The notes below the pieces were generated by a model that searched no databases, was not told where the DNA came from, and saw nothing but the letters and a program-made list of their open reading frames with translations. From Microcaldota archaeon (GTDB lineage Archaea > Micrarchaeota > Micrarchaeia > Micrarchaeales > Micrarchaeaceae): DNA of 63,429 nt. The stretch covers positions 1 to 63,429 of the forward strand of contig JAKAWS010000005.1 in the NCBI GenBank assembly GCA_021816885.1, written 5' to 3'. A program made the translations under genes and the position numbers. Below, one piece after another: positions 15,409 through 22,993 of this stretch. Positions within the stretch are counted from its first letter, which is position 1, and the number at the start of each line of letters is the position of its first letter.

Positions 15409-16443
15409 ATGGAACACTCTGACTTCGCGGATTTCAAGGACTTCGTTTCGAGGTTCAAGGAGCCGGTATATCGCAGAATAATAGGATACATACCGGAACA
15501 CGACAAACGGTTCTCTGAGATGATGAGATGCTATGTTGATAGAAAAGGGCAGTATAGAAGGCCCAGCTATCTTCTGTTGTGGACGCTTCTTTATGGAGGG
15601 GACGTCAGCGATGCAATACTGCCTGCCGCAGTCCAACAGGCATCGGAAGACGCAGTGCTTATGCATGATGACATACTTGATCAGAACGAGTTAAGGAGAG
15701 GCGGCAAATCTGCGCATGTGATGTATGGCACCGATTATGCGATAATAGCAGGCGATGCCTTATACTCCGTGATGTGGAAGATGGCGTTTGACGCAGCGGC
15801 ATCTATAGGGGTGCGTGGCACGGCTTATTTGAACAAGTTGCATGACATGATTTTTATGACCGATTATGGACAGTACCTGGATGTGCGGCTCGGGAAGGAG
15901 TTCGGAATAGACGAATTCGACGAAGATGGCTATTATAAGTCCATACACATGAAATCCGCCTATTACAGCGTGTACGGACCGATGCAGTGTGGAGCGATAA
16001 TAGCAGGGCATCAGGAAAAAGAGGTTATGGAGAGGATATCTAAATATGGCACATACGCCGGCTATGCTTTCCAGATAAAGGATGATATTCTGGACTGTTC
16101 CTCCACGGAAGATGTCCTTGGAAAGAGCATAGGGAACGATGTCAAGGAAGGCACGAAGACACTGATACTTATGCATGCGGTGCATAACGCAGATTCGACT
16201 TCTCTGACCAGAATGAAGGAGATATATTCAAAAGGGCCAGGACAGAAAAGCGACGGCGAAATAAAATTCGTTCTAGAGAAATTTAGGGAGTTGGGCTCTT
16301 TGGCATACGCGGAAAAAAAGGCCGAGGAGTTTACAGAAAAGGCAATCTCAGAATTCGATAGGCTGGAACATTCGATAAGTGACCCTAAGCTGAAAAGCCT
16401 AGCAAGAGAATCGCTTGGACATGCATCCAGAAGAAGTAAATGA
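15409..16443 (+). CDS. Second polyprenyl diphosphate synthase homologue
   Basis: A 344-residue all-helical prenyl synthase, clearly related to its upstream neighbour but diverged. It keeps the first aspartate-rich motif VLMHDDILDQNELRRGG (about 84), the YGTDYAIIAGDALYS helix, GQYLDVR, and a complete second motif FQIKDDILDCSSTED (about 224), followed by GKSIGNDVKEGTKT. It lacks the clear GGKR motif of the neighbour (here KGQYRRPSYLL). It may set chain length in a heterodimer, or make a longer chain such as the quinone tail, which would fit the quinone-linked enzymes elsewhere in the window. The two genes form one operon. Confidence 0.88.
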   Translation: MEHSDFADFKDFVSRFKEPVYRRIIGYIPEHDKRFSEMMRCYVDRKGQYRRPSYLLLWTLLYGGDVSDAILPAAVQQASEDAVLMHDDILDQNELRRGGKSAHVMYGTDYAIIAGDALYSVMWKMAFDAAASIGVRGTAYLNKLHDMIFMTDYGQYLDVRLGKEFGIDEFDEDGYYKSIHMKSAYYSVYGPMQCGAIIAGHQEKEVMERISKYGTYAGYAFQIKDDILDCSSTEDVLGKSIGNDVKEGTKTLILMHAVHNADSTSLTRMKEIYSKGPGQKSDGEIKFVLEKFRELGSLAYAEKKAEEFTEKAISEFDRLEHSISDPKLKSLARESLGHASRRSK

Positions 16444-16445
16444 CC

Positions 16446-16467
16446 ACCTGTGCCTTTCGGCACAGGT
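16446..16467 (+). terminator. Hairpin after the prenyl synthase operon
   Basis: ACCTGTGCC pairs perfectly with GGCACAGGT around a TTTC loop, starting 3 bases after the stop codon. It could end or stabilise the transcript. A second short inverted repeat (TGCCAT...ATGGCA) follows near 16478. Confidence 0.55.
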
Positions 16468-16600
16468 ATCCTGAGGTTTGCCATGGGCATGGCATTATAT
16501 GATGCCTGGAAAAGTATTTAACTCTTTTTACTTAACTACAATCTCTTTTACCTGCATATAAAAAAGGGAAGTAATATATATTTTTCTGGATAATGATTAT

Positions 16601-16715
16601 GGGAAGAGTTGCGCTTTGTCTGCGCCGTATAAACTAGACAACTGTGTAAAGCACAGGCTAATCCTGATGGAATGAATTGGGCGCGGCCAAGCAGGGCTCC
16701 TCTTGTGGTATCTGA
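16601..16715 (+). ncRNA. Candidate structured RNA or 5' leader
   Basis: A TATA-like TAATATATA at 16572-16580 predicts a start near 16601, which is GGGAAGAG. The next 115 bases show local folds: TTGTCT pairs with AGACAA, CTGTG with CACAG around TAAAG, and AAGAG with CTCTT. It ends at a small open frame. It could be a leader or a separate small RNA; no known RNA family is recognised. Confidence 0.3.
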
Positions 16716-17006
16716 ATGGGTATGAGAAATCCTGAGGTTGAGCGGATAGCCTCAAGACTTCCACGTCTTTCTGCCGAACAGTACAGGCAGGCCCTTGTGG
16801 AGGTGCTTGAAGAGATCGCCGTTTCGGTTGATACGGCATTAGGGGTACACGATGTAGACAAGACTGATGAGATGAGGAATAATCTGGGAATAGCCGTAGA
16901 GGCGTCGTATGTCGCGATTGAGGAATCGATCATGGCTGCGCGCAACTACATATATGCAAAGAAGCTGCACGAGAAGGCAGGATTTGTAGGGCAACGATTC
17001 CTCTGA
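16716..17006 (+). CDS. Small helical protein, unknown
   Basis: A 96-residue protein predicted to be all-helical: IASRLPRLSAEQYRQALVEV, then an acidic EIAVSVDTALGVHDVDKTDE segment, then a long helix GIAVEASYVAIEESIMAARN. The pattern of hydrophobic residues suggests a four-helix or coiled bundle. No family is recognised. An ATG two codons in (16722) is an equal start candidate; neither has a clear ribosome-binding site. A structured leader of about 115 bases may precede it, and a T-rich stretch ends it. The codon usage supports a real gene. Confidence 0.55.
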   Translation: MGMRNPEVERIASRLPRLSAEQYRQALVEVLEEIAVSVDTALGVHDVDKTDEMRNNLGIAVEASYVAIEESIMAARNYIYAKKLHEKAGFVGQRFL

Positions 17007-17017
17007 TTTCCTCTCTC

Positions 17018-17030
17018 TTTTTATTTTTTT
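17018..17030 (+). terminator. T-rich terminator
   Basis: CTTTTTATTTTTTT follows the small helical protein gene, in the gap before the HemK-like gene. Confidence 0.45.
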
Positions 17031-17046
17031 GTTGTCTTTCATACTT

Positions 17047-17583
17047 ATGGAGCGGTTGAGGGTTTTTCCAGGAGTCTATGCGCCGAGAGAGGATTCCTTC
17101 CTTCTTGAGGAATGTGTGGAAAGGTATGCGAATGGAAAGGTACTTGACTTGGGAACCGGCACCGGCATACAAGGAATCATAGCGGCTTTGAAAGACTGCA
17201 AGGTTACTTTCGTTGACATCAACCCAGAAGCAATAAGATGCGCAAGAGCAAACGCAGCCGCAAACAGAATAAGCGGAGAATTCGTGATAAGCGATATGTT
17301 CGAGAATGTCGATGGCAGGTATGACACAATAATATTCAATCCGCCTTATGTGCCTACAGACAAGATAGAGGAATTATCCACAGACGGCGGAAAAGATGGC
17401 AGGTTCCTTATAGATCGCTTCTGGAACGAATTCAAAGAGCATTTGATGGAGCATTATACCGTGATGGTGCTTGAGAGTTCGCTGAATGGATATGAATCAG
17501 ATGTTGGGCGCCTTGGTGCGGAGGTAGCGGCTGTACGCGACTTCGATTTCGAGAAAATCGTTGTGCTCAAGGTTTCAGGCTGA
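17047..17583 (+). CDS. HemK2/PrmC-like N5-glutamine methyltransferase
   Basis: A 178-residue class I SAM-dependent methyltransferase. Motifs: the N-terminal APREDSFLLEE typical of HemK2, SAM-binding VLDLGTGTGIQG (about 38-49), acidic motif FVDINPEAIRCARANA, and the catalytic NPPY in IIFNPPYVP (about 102). The archaeal and eukaryotic HemK2 (Mtq2) family modifies the GGQ glutamine of release factor aRF1. ATG 17047 gives the usual length. No partner gene is adjacent; an aldo/keto reductase follows. Other targets, such as lysine or DNA, are possible in this family but less likely. Confidence 0.85.
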   Translation: MERLRVFPGVYAPREDSFLLEECVERYANGKVLDLGTGTGIQGIIAALKDCKVTFVDINPEAIRCARANAAANRISGEFVISDMFENVDGRYDTIIFNPPYVPTDKIEELSTDGGKDGRFLIDRFWNEFKEHLMEHYTVMVLESSLNGYESDVGRLGAEVAAVRDFDFEKIVVLKVSG

Positions 17584-17812
17584 TTTGCGCACCGGCAATG
17601 TCACAGAAACATTTAACAACATTGGCAGCTTCATTTGTCTAATCCTATGGACAAGCTTAGAAAAAGTCAAATATACGCGAACAACCTTATGAGACGCGTA
17701 CCAACAGATGCGAATACCGCTAACGATCCACGATGGAGGGCAGTCCGCCTTAGGAAAGGCGGAGGGCAGAACAGGAGCCGAAGCTCTTTGTTTTATGTTT
17801 GCAAACTTGCCG

Positions 17813-18715
17813 ATGATATATAAAAAGTTGGGAAATACTGGAGAACGGATTCCGGCAATAGGTCTCGGAACTTGGAAGATACCTGAAAGATCTAAAGAAG
17901 GACTTGATGCGATATTAGAAGGATTAAACGCTGGTGCCAGGTTTATCGATACTGCAGAAATGTACGCAAATGAACGGCTTGTCGGAAAGGCTATATCCAG
18001 GTTTGACGCAGATGTCTTCTTGGCCACAAAGGTTTCTCCACATCATTTTAGGCATGATGACTTGATACGGGCGTGCGATGCGAGTTTAGACAGGTTAGGG
18101 GTAAAGTGTATAGACCTTTATCAGCTCCACTGGCCAAATCACTCTGTCCCGATAAAGGAGACAATCGGGGCGATGGAAATGCTCGCCGATGCCGGAAAAA
18201 TAAGGCATATAGGTGTCAGCAACTTCACAGTAGAAGAGATGATAGAGGCACAAACATCTATGAAAAGATATGAGATTATCTCTAATCAGGTAGAATACAG
18301 TCCGTTTTCAAGGGAGCCAGAGAGCGGCCTTCTCCAGTTCTGCCAAAAGGAGCATATAACTTTGATAGCGTACAGTCCGCTTGGAAGGGGTCAGATATTT
18401 AGAGAGAAGAAAGCGATGGGACTTCTTGGTAAAATCTCGGCTACGCACGGCGCGACAGAAGCGCAGGTAATCCTGAGCTACCTTATATCAAAGGAGAATG
18501 TCGTTGCGATCCCGAAATCTTCCAACAAGACACATGTAAAAGAGAATGTCTCTTGTGTCGATCTCAGACTCTCGGAAATGGAGATTAAAGAACTCGATGG
18601 TTTGGGAAATGGGTCGAATAAACCGCTCGCCGGGAGGGTCCTTAGTCTATTCCTAAAGAACACAGGAGTTTGGGCTAAGATAATGGAGGACCTTGAAAAA
18701 AAGAGAAAAATCTAG
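17813..18715 (+). CDS. Aldo/keto reductase
   Basis: A 300-residue NADPH-dependent reductase of the AKR TIM-barrel family. It begins IYKKLGNTGERIPAIGLGTW, and has FIDTAEMYANE with the catalytic Asp and Tyr, VFLATKVSPHHF with Lys, and LYQLHWPNHS with His, so the full catalytic tetrad is present. The cofactor end shows AIPKSSNKTHVKENV. It probably reduces aldehydes or ketones in the cytoplasm; the substrate is not known. ATG 17813 gives the family start; ATG 17795 is an alternative. A 59-codon open frame (17647-17823) upstream overlaps it and is not accepted as a gene. Confidence 0.9.
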   Translation: MIYKKLGNTGERIPAIGLGTWKIPERSKEGLDAILEGLNAGARFIDTAEMYANERLVGKAISRFDADVFLATKVSPHHFRHDDLIRACDASLDRLGVKCIDLYQLHWPNHSVPIKETIGAMEMLADAGKIRHIGVSNFTVEEMIEAQTSMKRYEIISNQVEYSPFSREPESGLLQFCQKEHITLIAYSPLGRGQIFREKKAMGLLGKISATHGATEAQVILSYLISKENVVAIPKSSNKTHVKENVSCVDLRLSEMEIKELDGLGNGSNKPLAGRVLSLFLKNTGVWAKIMEDLEKKRKI

Positions 18716-18721
18716 GAATCC

Positions 18722-19318
18722 TTAGTATTTGAGTACAGGGGCGAGTATTCCTTTCTTCTCGAGCCACTTGTATGTCGCTTCAAACGCCTTATCAAAGGCT
18801 GCTTCGTCTTTCTTGCTTATCGTATGCTTTTCCGCGGGGACTTTCCACATTCCTGATTCTCTTACTTTCTTGTCTTTTGATAGGTTGCCGACCCAGTCTC
18901 TTGATGGAGTGCAGTAAAGACAGTCGGAGAGTGCGGCGGCCATGTGCCCGGCCATCTCTGCCACTCCCTGCTTTTTATCTAAGACCAAGAACCTGAATGA
19001 GAGATGTTCCTTCATCATCTCTATGAACCGCTTTTCGCCGAGTTCCCTCTTTGAGGAGAGCGCTTTGTGCATGCTCTTGGTGAGGTGCATCTTCCCGAAC
19101 TCTTTTCCGAAGTGGGCCGCTATCTCATCTGCGAGCCTTCCGTCTATGTGCGAATCAACGTGCACGACCCTTTGCATGGAGCCGCCATGCCCCCAATGCT
19201 CTCCGCTTTCGTAGAAGAAATATATGCCGTTTTCAGGTAGAAGCTCTTTGTTGAAAGGAAACTTGAACATAGGAAGTGTATCTAGTTTCTTGTGTATCAT
19301 CATGCAGGCATCGGACAT
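18722..19318 (-). CDS. GIY-YIG nuclease-like protein
   Basis: A 198-residue protein. Its N-terminal half has a GIY-YIG-like core: LPENGIYFFYESGE, a strand QRVVHVDSHIDG in place of the usual RIVRVGTH, and a helix LADEIAAHFGKE. The C-terminal part, SFRFLVLD, then LSDCLYCTPSRDWVGNLS and VRESGMWKVP, matches the tail of a family of standalone GIY-YIG proteins. The catalytic Arg of the active family appears replaced (VHVDSH), so it may be inactive. It is convergent with the aldo/keto reductase. The assignment is by pattern and moderately sure. Confidence 0.6.
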   Translation of the reverse strand: MSDACMMIHKKLDTLPMFKFPFNKELLPENGIYFFYESGEHWGHGGSMQRVVHVDSHIDGRLADEIAAHFGKEFGKMHLTKSMHKALSSKRELGEKRFIEMMKEHLSFRFLVLDKKQGVAEMAGHMAAALSDCLYCTPSRDWVGNLSKDKKVRESGMWKVPAEKHTISKKDEAAFDKAFEATYKWLEKKGILAPVLKY

Positions 19319-19380
19319 CTTATCACGTATTATTGGAGAGTAAGAGTTTATTACTCCTTCTGCTTCCGGAATAACCTTTT

Positions 19381-20391
19381 TTACAACGTTTTATGATGCG
19401 CTTCTGAGACTTCAATTATCATCTGGTTAAGCTTTTCTATTCCTTCCTTTTTGGACAGGTCTATACCTGCAGGGACCTCTGCTCCGGAAGCTTGTGGATG
19501 GCCGCCGCCACCAAACGCCTTTGCTATAAACGAGCAGTCAACGCCATCTACAGACCTCAGGTTTATCTTCTTTGTATCGGTGTTTATCATGATATTTATC
19601 TCTGTGCCGAGCTTTTCTTTTAGTGCCATGCATCCCTGCGTGGACTGGAGGTTCTTTGAATAGCTTATGCCGATTGTGTGCTTGCCTGCTACAAACTTCT
19701 TCATGTTGCCATACAGTACAGAGAGGTTCTTCTCTACATCTGCATTGTAGAGCCCGTACTTTTCCTTTATCAGGCTTGAATCTAGTTTAAGATTGGAAAC
19801 GTCGCGCACCATTTCCTTAAGGCTTTCTATGTCATTGGTATAACACATGTATGTTATAGCACAGGAAAGCATGTCTAACAGTCCCTTATTCTCTTCGGTT
19901 CTAAGGTTAAAGTCTGTTTTGTGGGCTGTTTCCGCTATAGCTCTCGCGCTCTCCGATCTTTTAGAGAGAATCGAATAGGCAAGCTCGGCTGCGCACACGT
20001 TGTTCTCCCCGCAGATTAAGAAATCGGCATATTTTGATATCTTATCTATCGCTTCTGCGCCCCATGGATGATGGTCAATCCAGAATATCATGTTGTTTCT
20101 GGCTTTTACGGAACTGAGCAGGCGTTCCACATCCGGCACCAGAATATCATTCACCGACATGTCAGTTATTACAAATATTGAATCTCTGAACATGATTCTG
20201 TCTGACCAATCCTTTACCGCGCCGAATGATTCAGCGGTATATATGCCGAAGTGCAGATTGTTCTTTGGCATACCGGTATAGTGCATTATTATAGCTGCAC
20301 TGGCTATCCCGTCAAAGTCCGTCTGGTGGGAGAGGTTGTAAATCTGTCTTGTACCGCTTAGTAGTATTTCAGATATCTCGCTTTCTTCCAT
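19381..20391 (-). CDS. DHH family phosphoesterase
   Basis: A 336-residue DHH/DHHA1 protein. The N-terminal domain has SHQTDFDGIASAA (metal-binding Asp pair), IVITDMSVND and the signature IDHHPWG (about 110). The C-terminal DHHA1 domain has LRSVDGVDCSFIAKAFGGGG followed by HPQASGAEVP. Members cleave oligonucleotides (nanoRNase-like) or cyclic dinucleotides, or act in DNA repair as RecJ-like proteins. ATG 20391 is preferred; longer starts would run through the tRNA-Ser gene. The gene lies 25 bases behind that tRNA in the same direction and may share its transcript. Confidence 0.9.
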   Translation of the reverse strand: MEESEISEILLSGTRQIYNLSHQTDFDGIASAAIIMHYTGMPKNNLHFGIYTAESFGAVKDWSDRIMFRDSIFVITDMSVNDILVPDVERLLSSVKARNNMIFWIDHHPWGAEAIDKISKYADFLICGENNVCAAELAYSILSKRSESARAIAETAHKTDFNLRTEENKGLLDMLSCAITYMCYTNDIESLKEMVRDVSNLKLDSSLIKEKYGLYNADVEKNLSVLYGNMKKFVAGKHTIGISYSKNLQSTQGCMALKEKLGTEINIMINTDTKKINLRSVDGVDCSFIAKAFGGGGHPQASGAEVPAGIDLSKKEGIEKLNQMIIEVSEAHHKTL

Positions 20392-20416
20392 TTTATTGCC
20401 TCGCCACAGTATTATT

Positions 20417-20540
20417 CGCCAGGGTAGGGATTTGAACCCTAAAGCCCTTACGGGCACTGGTTTGCCTGTCACATCACTAATCAGCTCTTGATATCCTTAG
20501 AATTCAAGACCAGCGCGATACCAGTTTCTGCCACCCTGGC
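20417..20540 (-). tRNA. tRNA-Ser(UGA) with intron at 37/38
   Basis: On the minus strand GCCAGGG (20534-20540) pairs with CCCTGGC, discriminator G at 20417. The anticodon stem CTGGT pairs with ACCAG (20457-20461). The loop CT-TGA-A is interrupted after position 37 by a 40-base intron (20463-20502). A long variable arm GCCC-GTAA-GGGC and the T-arm TAGGG-TTCAAAT-CCCTA follow; the long variable arm and the G discriminator are typical of tRNA-Ser. The anticodon TGA is at 20504-20506. CCA is not encoded. Confidence 0.9.
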
Positions 20541-20599
20541 TTATGGTTATTTGACTAAGAAAGATTAAAGCCGTTTTGCCTTCGGGCTTGTGTGATTAT

Positions 20600-22189
20600 A
20601 TGATTCATTCTATTAGAAAAATGAAAATGCTGTTGGGCAGGGGTGCCTATAACGAAGATTCGATATCTATCGGAAAGCTTATGTATAAATTGCAGGGTGT
20701 CCGCAGTTTCGCTTTTGGGCGACCTTCAAATTATACCTACCATAAATGGAAGAGGGTGTGGCTCAATACAGACGCATCATTGCGACCGGGAGCTGAGTCA
20801 AACCCCCATCTTGTCATATTTGGGATGAGCGGGTTCGGCAAGAGTACCCTGATAAAATCGTTGATTCTTGAGATGCACAGGCAAGGCAAGAGAATCATAG
20901 TTTTTGATGCGCACGAGGAACATTCTGGGCTTATCAGATCTGTTGGGGGCAATGTTTATGACTCAAAAGAGGTCGGTATAAACATAATGGCGCTTGATGG
21001 AATGACTGTCGGCCAGCGCATATCTGAACTGACAAATCTCTTCAGGGATATGTATAAGCTAGGCTACATACAGGTAAACAAACTAAGCAGCTGCATGTGG
21101 TACTGCTACAGAAATGTTGGGGCGAGAGGCTTTGATTCTTACGTTGCGAAAGATCCTACAATCCCAGACCTCATAAACGAGATAAACGTTTTCATAAAGA
21201 ACTCAAAGAGCGTAGCCGAACGGAACACGCTGACCCATCTTAGGTATAGGCTTTCTACCCTCAATTCCGGCCCTTTCAAGAACGAATCTTTAGATATGGG
21301 AAGACTAGGTAGTCCTGCCCTTTTCCTCACTGCGAACCTGCCCAACAATGATGCACGGTTCGTCTATATGCACGAACTTATGCAGAGGATGTACCACCGT
21401 ATGCACAGCTACGAGAAAGAAAAGGGAGTAAAGACGTATCTCTTTGTAGACGAGGCGCAGTTTCTGATAGATGAGTCGGGAAACGAGAGCGGCGTGTTAA
21501 GAAAACTCATAGAGGAAGGTAGGAAGTACGGGTTTGGGGTGGTTATGGCTACACATATGTCGACGCGAATACCAAAACAGATAATTGCAAACGCGGCTAC
21601 AATCGCCTCGTTCTATCAGAGGGAGCCTTCTGAGATATCTTACATAAGCTCCATTATGGGGGGAGGGAATCCATCCAAAATAGACGCCGCAAGAAACATG
21701 CTTTTGAAGCTTAAGACAAACCAGGTAATGCTCATGAGCACCGTATTCAGGGACCCGATAGTCGTAAGGACAAGGAGGCAGGATAAGATAATTACCACAA
21801 GCGCAACAGCGCGAATCGAAGCGGCGGCAACAGTCTCTTCGAAGAGGCGAAGCAATCCCGGACCGGAGCATGAGGCATACCTAAAAGTCATATCTGACGA
21901 CCTTGCTATGCACGGCATAAAACATAAGGTGCTTGACGGACCTAACCAGCCTGATATAGAGGCGTATATAGATAATTCGAAAATTGCGATAGAATATGAA
22001 ACTGGAATGAAGAACCTATCTGCGACACGCCTGATGCTAGAGAGGAGAACAAGTTCGTACAAGCATATTGTCGTGTTTGTCAATGACGGCTCTTATCAGA
22101 GATATGCAGATGGGCTCAGTGGAATGGGGCTGGTGTTGGTGCCGGCGAGTTCAGCTAAGGTCGCGCACAGTTTTGTCACGGGCTTATGA
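20600..22189 (+). CDS. HerA/VirB4-type ATPase with nuclease-like C-terminus
   Basis: A 529-residue protein. The P-loop HLVIFGMSGFGKSTLIKSLI and Walker B TYLFVDEAQFLID belong to HerA/FtsK-class motor ATPases (DUF87), which form hexamers that pump DNA. After MATHMSTRIPKQI and the ATPase end, a separate C-terminal domain (last ~110 residues) reads HEAYLKVISDDL, QPDIEAYIDNSKIAIEYETG and YKHIVVFVND, the strand-acid pattern of a PD-(D/E)xK nuclease fold (PD, then ExE). The fusion points to DNA processing or defence. It lies between tRNA-Ser (divergent) and a restriction-modification island. ATG 20600 or 20621 may be the start. Confidence 0.8.
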   Translation: MIHSIRKMKMLLGRGAYNEDSISIGKLMYKLQGVRSFAFGRPSNYTYHKWKRVWLNTDASLRPGAESNPHLVIFGMSGFGKSTLIKSLILEMHRQGKRIIVFDAHEEHSGLIRSVGGNVYDSKEVGINIMALDGMTVGQRISELTNLFRDMYKLGYIQVNKLSSCMWYCYRNVGARGFDSYVAKDPTIPDLINEINVFIKNSKSVAERNTLTHLRYRLSTLNSGPFKNESLDMGRLGSPALFLTANLPNNDARFVYMHELMQRMYHRMHSYEKEKGVKTYLFVDEAQFLIDESGNESGVLRKLIEEGRKYGFGVVMATHMSTRIPKQIIANAATIASFYQREPSEISYISSIMGGGNPSKIDAARNMLLKLKTNQVMLMSTVFRDPIVVRTRRQDKIITTSATARIEAAATVSSKRRSNPGPEHEAYLKVISDDLAMHGIKHKVLDGPNQPDIEAYIDNSKIAIEYETGMKNLSATRLMLERRTSSYKHIVVFVNDGSYQRYADGLSGMGLVLVPASSAKVAHSFVTGL

Positions 22190-22219
22190 GCTTTGCTACT
22201 AAAGTCTGCTCTTTAACTT

Positions 22220-22256
22220 ACTTTAGGAGCAAATAAAAGACCTTAGGAGCAGAAAT
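22220..22256 (+). repeat. Left flank repeats of the R-M island
   Basis: Two tandem copies of ACTTTAGGAGCA-like sequence (22220-22231 and 22240-22256, the latter ACCTTAGGAGCAGAAAT). The second is 17/18 identical over GACYTTAGGAGCAGAAAT to 24755-24772 on the far side of the island. Confidence 0.75.
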
Positions 22257-22295
22257 ATAATTGGTGAAACTATGACATACAATGTATTTTTTTAG

Positions 22296-22460
22296 TTATA
22301 GCACGGCAAATTTGGCAACTGCACTTGAAGTTTTCACCCAATCTATTGACTGTGTAAGTGCCGTTTCCTGTTTGGCTTGGGATAACCAGTTATCAATCCC
22401 TTTTTTCTGTATCTGAACTGTCTTTGCGTTTTGTTCGCCCTTTAGTTTTCTTGCGTTCAT
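22296..22460 (-). CDS. Small 54-aa protein with strong ribosome-binding site
   Basis: ATG 22460 is preceded by a perfect AGGAGGTG five bases upstream, which strongly supports translation. The 54-residue product starts MNARKLKGEQNAKTVQIQ, has WLSQAKQETALTQSIDWVK in the middle and ends in KFAVL. It looks helical and basic at the N-terminus; no family is recognised. It is divergent from the zinc-ribbon and methyltransferase genes. A perfect palindrome between its TATA box and the predicted transcript start suggests repression. It may be a controller or partner of the restriction-modification genes. Confidence 0.7.
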   Translation of the reverse strand: MNARKLKGEQNAKTVQIQKKGIDNWLSQAKQETALTQSIDWVKTSSAVAKFAVL

Positions 22461-22489
22461 ACAAACACCTCCTGTCTACATATACTATG

Positions 22490-22501
22490 TACCTTAAGGT
22501 A
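22490..22501. promoter_or_regulatory. Palindromic operator TACCTTAAGGTA
   Basis: A perfect 12-bp palindrome that lies just downstream of a TATATATA box (22500-22507) read on the minus strand, upstream of the 54-aa gene. A protein bound here would block transcription. The region to 22600 holds several more TATA-like and short inverted motifs. Confidence 0.6.
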
Positions 22502-22651
22502 TATATACCTATGCGTATAGTAGTGGGATTATCGTATATGTTGATAGGTTTATATACTTAGTGTATTATATCATAGTATTATACTGCGGTAATATACTGT
22601 GGGATGTTTATCACGGCAAAGAATATAAACGATGCTAATCAATCTTCACAT

Positions 22652-22852
22652 ATGGCAAAATGTCCAAAGTGTGGGCATGTGTTTGATATTAACTTCACAT
22701 GCAATAGGTGCGGTCATACTTGGATTCCCAGAGAAAATGAGGAGCCGAAGGTCTGCCCTTCGTGCAAGTCTCCTTATTGGAATAAAGAACGAGTTAGGGA
22801 CATAGCTAAACCTATAGAAACTAAAAGCACGAACAAAAAGGGGAATAGATGA
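22652..22852 (+). CDS. Zinc-ribbon protein
   Basis: A 66-residue protein with three zinc knuckles: KCPKCGHVF, TCNRCGHTWIPR and KVCPSCKSPYWNKER, followed by a charged tail. The CGHTWIPR...CPSCKSPYWNK pattern is a common archaeal small zinc-ribbon, often found near DNA-binding regulators and defence genes. ATG 22652 is favoured by a TATA-like TAATATACTG about 60 bases up; an ATG at 22604 in the same frame would add 16 residues. It opens the plus-strand part of the repeat-flanked island and may regulate the restriction-modification pair downstream. Confidence 0.75.
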   Translation: MAKCPKCGHVFDINFTCNRCGHTWIPRENEEPKVCPSCKSPYWNKERVRDIAKPIETKSTNKKGNR

Positions 22853-22993
22853 GAATGGCAAGTTATATAACTTTTAACTGCGTTAATACACTTACTAAAA
22901 TTGCGGATAAGCTTCGCTATACAAATAGCTTCTTTTTCTTAGGTGATGAAGGACTTTTGTTAGTTGAAACTATGCGTAATAATCGGTGTCAAT

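Noticed and set aside
17647-17823. 59-codon open frame ahead of the aldo/keto reductase
   Set aside because: It overlaps the reductase start, has no ribosome-binding site, and its sequence is basic and without a recognisable pattern; it may be a chance frame.
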